Origin: Craspedostauros australis
Lineage: Eukaryota > Bacillariophyta > Bacillariophyceae > Mastogloiales > Achnanthaceae
DNA length: 64,000 nucleotides
Assembly: GCA_026770025.1 (NCBI GenBank)
Contig: JAMXDE010000074.1
Coordinates: 62,001 to 126,000, forward strand
Direction: 5' to 3'
Shown here: piece by piece, positions 22,143 through 32,075 of the stretch
Layout of the letters: each line of letters opens with the position of its first letter
Numbering within the stretch: position 1 is the first letter of the stretch
Program-made: the position numbers and the translations under genes
The notes under the pieces: generated by a model
Seen by the model: the letters and a program-made list of their open reading frames with translations, nothing else
What the model was told of the DNA's origin: nothing
The model's database searches: none

Positions 22143-23285
22143 GTCGGCCACGCGCACGTTGGTCATCCCCTCGTCGTTGTTGGTCAGGTGGGACGAGGCA
22201 CCTGAGTCACCCAACCAAGCGTTTGCCTCATGGCGGTCTGGGGCGAGCGTGATGCGGCGTTCTTCGACGCCATCGATGTTGCCGAGCACCATCGCCATGT
22301 CTGGTTGGGGGTTTCTCTCGCTGTAGAGAGGGAGTTCAGGGAACTCTTCGTAGTTGCGGACTCCATGCTGGCCGGGGTGGTACTTCCACATGACTTGGAG
22401 CACACCATGCGAGGCCAGGCTTCCGATGAGTCCATGGTGGATGGCTGGCAACTGCTCTCTCTTCAGCCTTTCGTTGATGAACGGCATGTGCTTCATCACG
22501 TTGAATGGTGTCATCATGCCGATCTCGCACAGCAGGAAGTAGAGGGTGCGAGCGTCCATGCATGTGTGTCTGTCCCTTGAGCTGTACTCCTTCACTGTGT
22601 CAAGGCATAGCAGGGCAAGCTTGGAGCGCATGCTGTCTGCTGGCATGGCGTTGCTCAACAAGTATCGCACGGCGAGTGCGAGTGACTCCTCTTTGGCAAG
22701 CATCGCGCGGCAACGATCACGTTCTTCATGAGTCGTCGGCTTTGCCACGTCCACTCCATCTGGTAGATCAATGAGAAATGGCATGGCAGGGCAGTCAACA
22801 CAGTAGGAGTAGATGTGTCCTTGCTTGAAGCATAGTGGGCACGACGCCCATCCTTGGAACATGGCGCGCCCTGCTGCTTCGATTGACTCCTCAATGGGAG
22901 ACTTGTTGGTGGAGAGCGAGAAGACTGGCTCTCTGCAGATGCCTTCCGCTCCGATGACAATTGCCACTTTGTCGGTGGTCTCCTCTTCCGTGCTGACGAG
23001 GTCTTCGTCGTAGATGACGTCCTCGAGGAACCTGTCATCGTCAGTTGTCTCGTTGTCGGACGGGAAGAGTTCGCGGTTGATGCGCTCAGCTGCGACGGGT
23101 GGAGGTCCGTAGTGACCATACACCCCTGGGTGATGGGTCACCAGCTCTTCCGCCGTCCATCCAGTGCCTTGGTTTGGCGCTTCGCCGCCTTGATCGGTCA
23201 TCTCTTCGTCGGTGGTCGTGAGGGCGAGGTCGTCGGTGGTCGACCTTCGGGAGGCGTCATGGCATCGTCGGTGCTCATGTTTTTC
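22032..23285 (-). pseudogene. Copia pol fragment: protease region
   Basis: This frame is reached from gag by a -1 shift. It contains a third CCHC knuckle (CPLCFKQGHIYSYC), an acidic region and the aspartic protease motif WLGDSGASSHLTN. It ends where LTR block 2 starts: the last 37 residues are translated LTR. Integrase and reverse transcriptase, which should follow, are absent, so this copy cannot move by itself. Confidence 0.85.
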
Positions 23286-24631
23286 TTGATGTTCGCGATT
23301 TCTTGGGTGGTCACGAGTCTTGGGTTGGTCACATTTTTGACCTCTGTTGAATCGATTTCGAACTCGTTGGTGAGGAAGCACATCATTTCCGTGCTATCCA
23401 TTGATCCATCGTCTTCGGGCAACCAAACTGGCTCCTCGGTCATGGCCAGACCAACGTTGTCGGCCTTCTCATTACTGGGCAACCACATTGCCTCATCTAC
23501 CTCAACAAAGGAATCGTAGTCCGCCACATTGCCTTTAGTGGGCAGCCACATGTGTTCTTCGACCATCACAAGGGCGACATCTGTTTCTTCCTCCATGCTG
23601 TCGACCACCACGTTTCCGGCCTCGGCTTCTCGCATCGCTGCTTTCAACTTGAAGCAGTCAAGGATCTTGTGCCCCTTCTTACCGCAGTACTTGCAGTTTC
23701 TGTTGAACTTGTTCTTGATGGTAGTATCACCTTTCTTGTTGTTCTTCTTCAAGGTCTTGCCGTTTTTGTTCTTCGGGGGAGAGCAGCAGTCCGCCTTCTT
23801 GTGCCTGTAGGCACCGCAGTTATGGCAGTAGCCCTTGAAGCCACCAGTGGCGGCAAGTTCCATTTCTTCCTTGTTCTTGCTTTCGCGCTTACTACCTCCT
23901 TGCTTGATGTGACATGCGTCGTAGGTTGCACTCACAGCTTCGTGGATGTCTTCGATAGACATCTGCTTCTCGATGTTCTCGAACTTGAGCTCGATGAGCT
24001 TCACGTCCATTTCGTAGTCCCTCCCGAGAGCGTTGAGCACAAGCATGTGGTACTGCTCCATATCCATGCTGACTTCCGCGTGCTTGAGGCGGTTACGGAG
24101 CACTTCCATCTCGGTGAGGAAGGTGTTCGGGTGTTCGCCTTTCTTCAATTGCATCCCGTTGAGTTGAGCCAACAACTTTGCCTTCATTGGCGCGGTACAT
24201 TGCTTGTAGATGCGCTCGAGAGCCTTCCATGCCTTGCAAGGGTCTCCTCCCTTGTAGACATTGCTCTTGCATCCTAACACAGCCATGAAGGCGACATTGC
24301 CTTTGTCAGTTTCATGGTTGATTGGCATGGTCAGTTCTTCAAACACGTACTTGGCCAGAGCCTTCTTGTACTCCGCCTTCTCCTCAGGGGACATGGCGGA
24401 TAACTTCAAGGCCTTGAGCTTCTTCTCTTCGCCGCCCACGATGGAGGCAAGAGGAGAGGGGTCAAAAGCCTTGGTCTTCACAGTCACCTCGTCCAAGTCC
24501 TTGAGATACAAGCCTCTGTAGCCTTTGCGGTTGGCACGGGCAAGGAACTTTGCACTCCAAGCTTTCCAACTGGATCGCTTGCCGTCGAACATGATCATGT
24601 AGCGATCAGTCTTACCTAGGAAGGACGTCAT
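23198..24631 (-). CDS. Copia Gag protein
   Basis: The protein has 477 residues from an ATG at 24631. It has the Copia-type capsid pattern: FDGKRSSWKAWSAKFLARA near the start, then KAWKALERIYKQCT, QLNGMQLKKGEHPNTFL and HMLVLNALGRDYEM. Two nucleocapsid zinc knuckles follow (CHNCGAYRHKKADC and CKYCGKKGHKILDC, both C-x2-C-x4-H-x4-C) in a lysine-rich setting, and then an acidic tail with repeated MWLP motifs. It packages the element RNA in virus-like particles. The frame is intact, although the pol behind it is deleted; Gag could be made in trans. Confidence 0.9.
   Translation of the reverse strand: MTSFLGKTDRYMIMFDGKRSSWKAWSAKFLARANRKGYRGLYLKDLDEVTVKTKAFDPSPLASIVGGEEKKLKALKLSAMSPEEKAEYKKALAKYVFEELTMPINHETDKGNVAFMAVLGCKSNVYKGGDPCKAWKALERIYKQCTAPMKAKLLAQLNGMQLKKGEHPNTFLTEMEVLRNRLKHAEVSMDMEQYHMLVLNALGRDYEMDVKLIELKFENIEKQMSIEDIHEAVSATYDACHIKQGGSKRESKNKEEMELAATGGFKGYCHNCGAYRHKKADCCSPPKNKNGKTLKKNNKKGDTTIKNKFNRNCKYCGKKGHKILDCFKLKAAMREAEAGNVVVDSMEEETDVALVMVEEHMWLPTKGNVADYDSFVEVDEAMWLPSNEKADNVGLAMTEEPVWLPEDDGSMDSTEMMCFLTNEFEIDSTEVKNVTNPRLVTTQEIANIKKNMSTDDAMTPPEGRPPTTSPSRPPTKR
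23279..23285 (-). promoter_or_regulatory. Candidate -1 frameshift site between gag and pol
   Basis: On the coding strand the Gag frame reads G AAA AAC, a near-canonical slippery heptamer, inside the gag/pol overlap. A -1 slip here leads directly into the protease frame (the next codons read CAT GAG CAC). It is one base off the classic A AAA AAC. Confidence 0.5.
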
Positions 24632-24710
24632 GGTAATGATGGTGAGAGTTGTTTGTTGCTGTGCTGGTGATGATGGAAACGTAGGATTTCAATCGTAACG
24701 TTTCGAAATG

Positions 24711-25429
24711 TGTTGGAAATCCGGGGTTAATGTTAGTAGGAACTAATTGGTTGTTAGATCGTACCGTTTTAGAACTGTGAGCTCAATCTCTTCATCTCTT
24801 TCAAATTTCATTTCATATTGAGCATCTTCTGCAGCTGCATCGCATCATACTGTTGCATTCATGTTGTCTTCATCATGCATCCTCGCTTGTATTCATCAAT
24901 CCTTTCTGCAGGCATCATCATCATGCATCTTCATCATGCATATCCACATCTACATTCATGCGGTACGATTACGCAGTCATGCACTTGACTTGTCACAGGT
25001 TTTGCCCTTGATCTCTTGACACCTGATTTTACGATTGGTGCCATGCTTGATGCCCTTTCTGAATTGTTCTAGTCCGTTAGTGGCACGTGTCTTATTCTCC
25101 AGATGGGGTGATCACCAATCTGTCGGTCATCGATCTTCCCCCTCATGACGTCGATGTTTGGATCGTCGCGATGTCATGTTTGATGTTGGGACATCCTGTT
25201 TTCCGATGTCGTGGCTTTTCTTGGTTCAACAGAGGACAGGCTGTTTTTCCTTGGTAAGACTGAGATCAGTCACGTGTGTCTTGACTCGCGAGTGTGATGA
25301 ATAGTATTCAAAGGTGTGATGAATAATATCCAAAGTTGTGACGAATAATATCCAAAGATGTGACGAATAATATTGAGAGGTGCGGCAATCATGGATATCT
25401 AGACAAAGTTGCACCCTCGATTCCTAACG
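24711..25429 (-). repeat. LTR block 3 (5' LTR of the gag-bearing remnant)
   Basis: It starts TGTTGGAAATCC and ends GATTCCTAACG on the plus strand; the terminal CA expected there has become CG. It lies 80 bases upstream of the gag start and carries four 22-bp direct repeats at 25292-25379. It shares terminal sequence and the GAACTGTGAGCTC segment with block 2. Confidence 0.65.
25292..25379. repeat. 22-bp tandem repeat, four copies
   Basis: Four units resembling GTGTGATGAATAATATCCAA plus AG lie in a row inside LTR block 3, with a few substitutions in each. Such arrays in the U3 end of an LTR often bind activators, but nothing here shows that. Confidence 0.9.
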
Positions 25430-25842
25430 TGCTTGCGCACATTTCAGTTTCACCATTCCTTTCTACATATGTACCAAGATGCCAAGCAGTCCTGAAACAG
25501 ACATCACACCAAAGTTGGAACACGAGTCGCCAAGCATGATCGGTGTGGGCGTAGAACAACGCAGGGCCAGGCTGGGCATGTGCATTTGTGTAGAACGCAC
25601 AAGAATGTATCAAGCATTTGTCGTGAGCTTCACACCCCATCCTCATGCGAAATACTCGTTGTCAACACCCTGCACGCAGAAGCGGAAATCCGCAGCAGGA
25701 ATGCCCACACCTACTCGTACATTGGCGTAAAGCACGCAGCGACGAAACTAATGCAGTAAAACACTAATCGCTATTGTAGCTCGTCGTAGTCTGCTGCAGC
25801 ACCAAATGGCTCATGCATCCTTCCATTCATGTTGACATCCGT
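25430..25842. other. Spacer between Copia remnants and ATPase gene 1
   Basis: This is the 3' flank of the ATPase gene. No feature is recognised. Confidence 0.4.
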
Positions 25843-28800
25843 TTACTCATGATCTGTTAGAATCGAGACATCCTCATCTTGGGACGTCTCATCCGTACCC
25901 TTATTGCGGGTGTAACTCGCTTCAACAGTGTGTGCCAGGCTTCTGGCTGTTGATTGCTTCCGTCCAACACTTCCCACCATCACGCTCGGAACGTCTGTGC
26001 CAAAGTGCAGCTGGAGACGGTCGGTGGTTGCTCGCAGATGCGGAGGGAGTGTCGCTTTGTCGGACAGCGGCTCCTGTATCTTGATGAGCCGGCCAACCTG
26101 CGCATGGTCGATATACCTCGAGTGTCTCTGCAGAAGATCATCGACCTTGGCTGTGGCTCCCCATCGGTGGTAGTACGTGCATGCTTGAGTCATGTACTTG
26201 GTGGCGTCGGCGTCCATCTTCACGATGATCAAGTAATTCGCAAAGCGTTCGCATGCAAGCCCAGCCTCGTGGACGTGGCCAACTTCGCTCGACACGAAGA
26301 TTGCATCCCGGAATGCCGCCTTGACTGCATCAATGCTGGTCTTGTCACTTTGCTTCGATGTTGCTGCGATGTATTCGGCCCTAATGATGAGATGTCTGTT
26401 CTTGTGGCATTCACCCCTTGTGGTCCAGGCTGATTTGCTGTTCTTGTAAGTGGTCTTGAGCAGTCGCTTGAACTTGGAACGCTTGGTGTCACGGTATAAC
26501 GAGGCAGCCATTAGGCCGACGTAAAGGAACCGAGCACTTTGATAATGGTATCCTGGATCGTCGGAAGCATCCTTGTTGAGGCGTTCAAAGAGTGGGAGCA
26601 TGGCATCAAACCTCTGGAAGTAGGTGGCCAGGAGGATTCTGGTCAAATACCCAGCAAGAAGGGCGAAGGCGGTCTCCAGCGTTTTGGTGACACCCTCACC
26701 AAAGTGGGCAACTTCATCCCAGTCTATCTTGCTTTTCCCAAGCAGGATCGCCGGGATGTTGCCGTGCTGCTTGAACCAGTTTATTTGCGATGACACTTTG
26801 AATAGTACCATCTGCTCAAACATCGACTTGTATGACTGTTCCATCTCTTGCACGGGATACCCCTCCCCTGAAGCGACCATGTTGCCGCATTGCCAGCAGA
26901 AGAAGGCAGTCTCGAAGTCGCCCTGCTGCATGCAGGCAGGATAGCCTTGATGGAATCTTTCGAGGATGGACGATGCCGGCTCGTGCCACCCAGATACATA
27001 TATGCCGTTGATCATGTCGACCCAGGCCTTGATGTAGGGGTCACGATTCTGTCGTATGATGGCATTCGCTATGCCAGCAAGGCGTACTGCCATGTCTTGA
27101 TTGCCTAGGCCCGCTTGTACTGCGCCGAAGCTGACGAAACCCAAGGCAGCCTCTGGACAAAGTCCGTGGTGGATCGCCATCCGTACTGTCTTCATCGATG
27201 ACATCATCCATTCCACCGCTTCTCCTCCGGTGAACGCACAGACCATGATCTGGAACATGAACTTGTTCATGACCTTCTTCTTGTTGTCGCGCAATTCTGG
27301 AAGTGCCAGGATCTGCTCGTCGGTGTGCTTCGCAAAGTACACCTTCAGCAAACACAGATCCCGAATCACGTGAAGCAAATATCCTCGCTTGGGGTACTTT
27401 CCGAGCAAGCGGATAGCTCTCCTGCTCAGCTGCATGCAGATATTTTGCTTGTCCTCCCTTGCGTATGCTGCTGCCATACAGGAGTATACCGGAAGCTTCT
27501 GCTCGATCGTTTCTGCCCTCTCCAAAACCTCTTGACCCAAACCATACCCGAGCTGGTAATGGCCCAGAGTGAGCTCTGCGTCAGCTCGGAGCTGATGTAG
27601 ACGAAGCGAAAGATCGTAATAATCTTCCCACGGGCTGCGGAGCCTGCGGAATGCATTGTGAGCCAGCTGCAAGTACACGGCGGCCGGTGCCATCGCTGCC
27701 ATCTTCAATGCCTGCTCTCCGACTTCCAAGTTGAGCTGAAGCGAGAATAGATGATCCTTGGTTGGTATGCAGTTGAGATGATCGGCGGCAACGAAGAGCA
27801 GGCTCGCATCGATGGTTGGGAGTGGCCGGACATCACCGTCGCTGCTGCTGCTTCTGGACGTGGATAAAGATGTCGGTGTTGTTGCAAGCGGAAGTTGGTT
27901 CTGTTCGCAGTACAACCTCCAGATGTGCAAGCCGATCCGATGTTTCAGCTTGCTTCTCGTTTCACCGAATGGGACGAGTCCCAATGCAGCCTGCTGGATG
28001 CGATCATGTGCGAAACGGAATGTCTTGCTCCCGACTGTGTTGGAGAGGAGACCTTCCAGCACCGCCTGTTCCAGCTGATCCAACAGTGGCATTGAATCTG
28101 CCCTAGATGTTGGGAGCGTCTCTGCTGCTCCTCCGCCACCATCGTGCTTGGTGTTGTCTGAGTCTGCAAAAACGAAACCGTCCATCGGAGGCTTCTGAGT
28201 GCTCTCTTCTCTCAGCACAGACTCCAGCAGATCGAAATCAAAGCTGAAGCGGATGTACGACGCGATGATCAGTGCTGTACGAAGCTCGGCGGGCTGGTTG
28301 TTGAGCTTCATCGCCATGAGCTGGACCACGTTGCCTGCAGATGCGAATGTTCGCGCCCGAAGCTGTTTGTCTCCATCTTGGGACATGCTCAGATCGTTGC
28401 TGCCGAGGGATGCATCATCAGGGATATGCCACTCCCATTGGAACGAGATGCGGCTGTACACGACGGCATTGCACCGCTCAAGCTCCTCCAGGAGCTGCAG
28501 CATGAAGAAGACGTTGCCTTCCGTCTTGGCGTAGATCTTGGATGTCAACGGTTGTAGCTCCTCCACTTCGCGGTCGAGAAGCTGCGACAGCCACAGTCCG
28601 ACATCATCCTGCGTCATGTTGGTGAGATGGATGTCGGTCCATATCGCGCTTGCGTCTTGTGCTCCTGGTGGTTTGGGCCAGGATTGGGGATGCTTGGGAG
28701 ACGCATGGTCTTCGGTGTGATGTTGAGAGCTATGCAGCTTGTCAAACATGCTGGCAAGTGGAGACAACGATTCCAGCTCCAAGGTTTGGTTGGTGTGTGG

Positions 28801-29937
28801 ATTTTCTTCCTGGCGGATGGCACCGATCAAGAGGAAGTTGCTGAGCTGCTTGTCTTGCAGCAAGGTGGCGAGAAGATCCAAGGCCACTTGGGAGCTCCAC
28901 TGCATGTCATCAAGGAACATGACGACCGGTCGCTTCCTTGTTGCGATGGCCTTGATGAATGTTCCGAACATGTACTGCAGCTTGTTCCATGCCTTGTCGC
29001 TGGAGGCCACCATCTGCTCCACGGCATCACTTTCGAGGTTGGAGCCTGTGCGTTGGTTTCCTCCTTGGATTTGATCTCTTGTCGATGATACTGCAGATGG
29101 TGGTGGCGCCGGCGATGTTCCTCCACCGGCCTTGTTTGCCTTCTTCTCACGCGGTCCATCATGTGAGGACTTGGTCTCCAGCAAGGATGCGATGGATGGT
29201 ACCATGGTTGCCATTGTTTGGACTTCGCCGTCCAGAGCATTGCGAATGATGTCGGTCATCCGTTGGCGTTCATCTTTGGGTCCGTTGATGACCTGTTGGC
29301 AAAAGTCGTTCAAGGTCTGAACGATGGCCGAGAATGGGTCCTTGGATCCTGTGCTTTCATCGTTCTTGCCCTGGATGAAGTATGCGCACTGCGTTGACTG
29401 TGCGTCGTTGAAGTCAGTGTTGGCGTCGACTGCTGAGTCGTCAGCATTATTGCCGTCGTCACTGGCAATGCCAAGAGACGCTGCAAACTGCTTGACGAGT
29501 CTGGATTTGCCAGTTCCGCTGAGTCCCCAAAGGAACACTGCGGGCAGTGTTGGGCCGGTGGATCGAATGCCAACGTCGCCATTTGCAGGTTGGATTGGAG
29601 CTGTTGCGGTCTCTTGAGAGACGTCATGACGATGAGTATCGTTGGCCATCGTCTCACCATCCTGATGCTTGCGTCTTTGGAGCGCTTGCCTTCCTCCCTT
29701 CCGATCGTTCTGGTTGGATCGTTCCACGATGCCATCGAATGCAGCCTTCAATTGGTCCAGCTCCTTTGATCGACCGAAGAACTGGGTGTTGCGAAAATCC
29801 AGCTTGGAGTGGATCTGCGCAGCTAACTCTGTCTCGTTGTATCCATCATCGTAAAAGTCGTTGCCGGACGTGAACGTGACCGCAGTCTGCGCCGTTGACG
29901 ACAGCCTTGTGTTGTTGCTTGAGATGGACCTCGCCAT
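25843..29937 (-). CDS. STAND/AAA_16 ATPase with helical repeats, paralog 1
   Basis: The protein has 1,364 residues from an ATG at 29937 without introns. After a short N-terminal region comes FFGRSKELDQLKAAF, the usual entry into AAA_16-type signal-transduction ATPases. Walker A is GLSGTGKSRLV (residues 138-148) and Walker B is RPVVMFLDDMQW (336-347). The LLIGAIRQEE and KIYAKTEGNVFFMLQLLEEL segments are also typical. The C-terminal 700 residues are alpha-helical TPR-like repeats ending in EAGLACERFANYL and YYHRWGATAKVDDLLQRH. This architecture resembles the PknK- and MalT-like sensor parts found fused to kinases or cyclases, but neither output domain is present here. It probably acts as a nucleotide-switched scaffold or sensor. 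It is a clear paralog of the gene at 43191-47117. Confidence 0.85.
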   Translation of the reverse strand: MARSISSNNTRLSSTAQTAVTFTSGNDFYDDGYNETELAAQIHSKLDFRNTQFFGRSKELDQLKAAFDGIVERSNQNDRKGGRQALQRRKHQDGETMANDTHRHDVSQETATAPIQPANGDVGIRSTGPTLPAVFLWGLSGTGKSRLVKQFAASLGIASDDGNNADDSAVDANTDFNDAQSTQCAYFIQGKNDESTGSKDPFSAIVQTLNDFCQQVINGPKDERQRMTDIIRNALDGEVQTMATMVPSIASLLETKSSHDGPREKKANKAGGGTSPAPPPSAVSSTRDQIQGGNQRTGSNLESDAVEQMVASSDKAWNKLQYMFGTFIKAIATRKRPVVMFLDDMQWSSQVALDLLATLLQDKQLSNFLLIGAIRQEENPHTNQTLELESLSPLASMFDKLHSSQHHTEDHASPKHPQSWPKPPGAQDASAIWTDIHLTNMTQDDVGLWLSQLLDREVEELQPLTSKIYAKTEGNVFFMLQLLEELERCNAVVYSRISFQWEWHIPDDASLGSNDLSMSQDGDKQLRARTFASAGNVVQLMAMKLNNQPAELRTALIIASYIRFSFDFDLLESVLREESTQKPPMDGFVFADSDNTKHDGGGGAAETLPTSRADSMPLLDQLEQAVLEGLLSNTVGSKTFRFAHDRIQQAALGLVPFGETRSKLKHRIGLHIWRLYCEQNQLPLATTPTSLSTSRSSSSDGDVRPLPTIDASLLFVAADHLNCIPTKDHLFSLQLNLEVGEQALKMAAMAPAAVYLQLAHNAFRRLRSPWEDYYDLSLRLHQLRADAELTLGHYQLGYGLGQEVLERAETIEQKLPVYSCMAAAYAREDKQNICMQLSRRAIRLLGKYPKRGYLLHVIRDLCLLKVYFAKHTDEQILALPELRDNKKKVMNKFMFQIMVCAFTGGEAVEWMMSSMKTVRMAIHHGLCPEAALGFVSFGAVQAGLGNQDMAVRLAGIANAIIRQNRDPYIKAWVDMINGIYVSGWHEPASSILERFHQGYPACMQQGDFETAFFCWQCGNMVASGEGYPVQEMEQSYKSMFEQMVLFKVSSQINWFKQHGNIPAILLGKSKIDWDEVAHFGEGVTKTLETAFALLAGYLTRILLATYFQRFDAMLPLFERLNKDASDDPGYHYQSARFLYVGLMAASLYRDTKRSKFKRLLKTTYKNSKSAWTTRGECHKNRHLIIRAEYIAATSKQSDKTSIDAVKAAFRDAIFVSSEVGHVHEAGLACERFANYLIIVKMDADATKYMTQACTYYHRWGATAKVDDLLQRHSRYIDHAQVGRLIKIQEPLSDKATLPPHLRATTDRLQLHFGTDVPSVMVGSVGRKQSTARSLAHTVEASYTRNKGTDETSQDEDVSILTDHE

Positions 29938-31238
29938 GGCCAGCAGGTTCGATGGAATAGTGCTTAGAGTATTATTCTAAACGAATAGTACTTTGGTACT
30001 CAACTCCACTCCACTTTGCTTTTGCTTGGCTTTGCTTCTATTCCACAACAATGGAGTATACTAATGCTTGCTTTTGAATTGTGTGTTATCTCCTCGTGTG
30101 TCACTTTTGGCGGCGGCGATGGGCTGACAGGGATGGCCTGCTGTTGTGATGTTGTTGCAATGGTGGAAAGGCAGTGGTGTCGGGTTTGTAGTGACGTTGT
30201 CAGGGTTTGTGAACCAAACAGAAGAGACGCTTCCCACGATGTCGCAGAGAGGCGTTTTTGTGAAGGACACCCAAATTGCAGTTCGTACTTGTGCGTTTGT
30301 ACCGTACGATCAAAGAGCATGCACTCGTCCTTCGTAACAGTACGACCAATTTCTCAGCGTTTTTACATTTCTATTCGCATGGGTGCGCTTTGTCGTGGTT
30401 GTTCTTCATGAATTCCTGTCTCGAAATCTTCGGCTGACCACGATGCTTGGTAGACAGATCGACACGTCGTGGCAATTGCGAGCAAAAAGGCCGAGCAATA
30501 ATTGTTCACGCGTATCAGGGACAAGCGTGAGCCCGCAGATCTTTGGAGGGAGCGGTGACATGAGTCTTGCAGCGGCGATGATAAGGTGAAACGTGCTCAC
30601 CCTGAAGATACTCAACCTCTGCCCAACTCGCCGTATCCAGACGTGTTGCGCACATACAGATCTCGCGTGCCAGCTTCAAGGTGCCGCTCCCGATTGATAT
30701 TCTCCATTTGCGATTGTGGGTGCGCAAGTTCCTCTGTTGGATCCAACGAACACGATTAGGTCGCTTGTGAGTTCAGAGCACGGATCGGCAGAAGGCAACA
30801 TCAGCATCTTTTGCAATGCGTCAGATCATCCACGCACCTAAAGAGGCCTGCCAACAACGACCAAACAGCATCCACGATCACAACATTCCACCATCCCACA
30901 CTGATGCGTGCGGATGTGGATCGATTTGCCAACCAGTAACTTTTGGATCTTGCGTGTACGACTACGGTCGCAGAGTTATGCGATCGTGCGCGCAATTCAG
31001 CAAAAGCAAACAAAGACTCCACACACCAGAGCAATAAAATAGAGTATTGTATTTTGCTCGTACACACTCTCCTCGATTATTCAGCCGACATCCATAGGTC
31101 GTCGTGTGTTGTGGCTTTCTCCTGTTGTTTGGTGGATCTTCCATGTAGGCCTCTCCATCGGGAGAAGGGGGAGAGAGCATCGTTGCTTGGCCTTTCACAA
31201 CATGTTCGGTCCGTCAAGTACCATCGAGGAGGTTCTTG
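29938..31238. other. Promoter-side intergenic DNA of ATPase gene 1
   Basis: About 1.3 kb of the original divergent intergenic region lies here. No gene is recognised; a TTTTGGCGG sequence lies near 30104. It ends at the target duplication of the Copia element. Confidence 0.4.
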
Positions 31239-31243
31239 GTTGT
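31239..31243. other. Target site duplication GTTGT (left)
   Basis: GTTGT directly precedes the left LTR and is repeated directly after the right LTR (40495-40499), as expected for integrase-mediated insertion. Confidence 0.85.
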
Positions 31244-31996
31244 AGTTGGATTTTCGTGTGCTGTTGTGACACGATCCGGAAGGGATGGCCTAGCTGACTG
31301 CCAGATTCAAGGAATCTGATGATGAAGTCAACGTGGGGCGACCGTCTGGGGATTAGTAGTTAGTGACAATGAAGTAGATTAGTGCTGTAGTGCTGATCTT
31401 AAGTTGTGCTATTGGTTATTTGAATAGTCTGCATTGTGAGTTGATCAGTTTGAGATGTAGGATGAAGAAACGATAGTCGGTCTGAATGGTGCGGCTCTGC
31501 ACTGACCTTCAGAGGTTCAGTGCTGAGGGCGGACGGGTCCTCTCTTTCTCTCTTTCTCCAGTATCTCATCGTAGTCGTTCTACGTTTGAGTACTAAGCCT
31601 TGACACCTTGATTGAGGTTTGGGATTGAGAACACAGGTTGTCAGGTTGCAGGAATTGATGTAAGATTCCCTGTGTGTGTTGAAGCAGGGAGGATCTCTTG
31701 GCTGTTGTCATGCAAGGTTGTCAGGTTGTTTAGCTGACAACGGAATTCAGGTTGGTTGCATTGCAATAGTTCAGGAGAGCACATAGTTCCCAGGGTATCT
31801 TGATCTCATTGACTTCGGATAGTGTTTGAGTCAGTGGTGATTCATGAATGAGTGTGGGAGAAGGAGGGAAAAGAGTGATTGTTCCGTATTTGTTGGTGGG
31901 AGGTTTCGCGCCAAAATTTCGCGCCAAAATAATTTCAAGGTGCGACAAGGAACACACTGAGTGAAAAGTAGTCCGTTCTTTAGATGAACTTCAACT
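31244..31996 (-). repeat. 3' LTR of the 9.25-kb Copia element
   Basis: The 753-bp LTR begins AGTTGGATTTT and ends GAACTTCAACT on the plus strand. Repeat matching plus the target duplication fix the ends at AG and CT rather than the usual TG and CA. It contains two tandem TTTCGCGCCAAA sites (31904-31915 and 31917-31928). Confidence 0.95.
31904..31928. promoter_or_regulatory. Tandem E2F/DP-type sites in the LTR
   Basis: Two perfect copies of TTTCGCGCCAAA, the textbook E2F/DP binding palindrome, lie one base apart, 69-93 bases into U3 on the element strand. The same pair occurs in the right LTR (40402-40426) and in the solo LTR (55808-55832). Confidence 0.7.
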
Positions 31997-32005
31997 CTCC
32001 CTTTC
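31997..32005 (-). promoter_or_regulatory. Polypurine tract of the Copia element
   Basis: GAAAGGGAG on the minus strand lies immediately before the 3' LTR. Confidence 0.8.
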
Positions 32006-32075
32006 AGTGTTGAGTCGCAGTGAGATCATGACATCGGTGAAAACTTCATCCGTAGTTGATGTTTGAATGCCTCTC

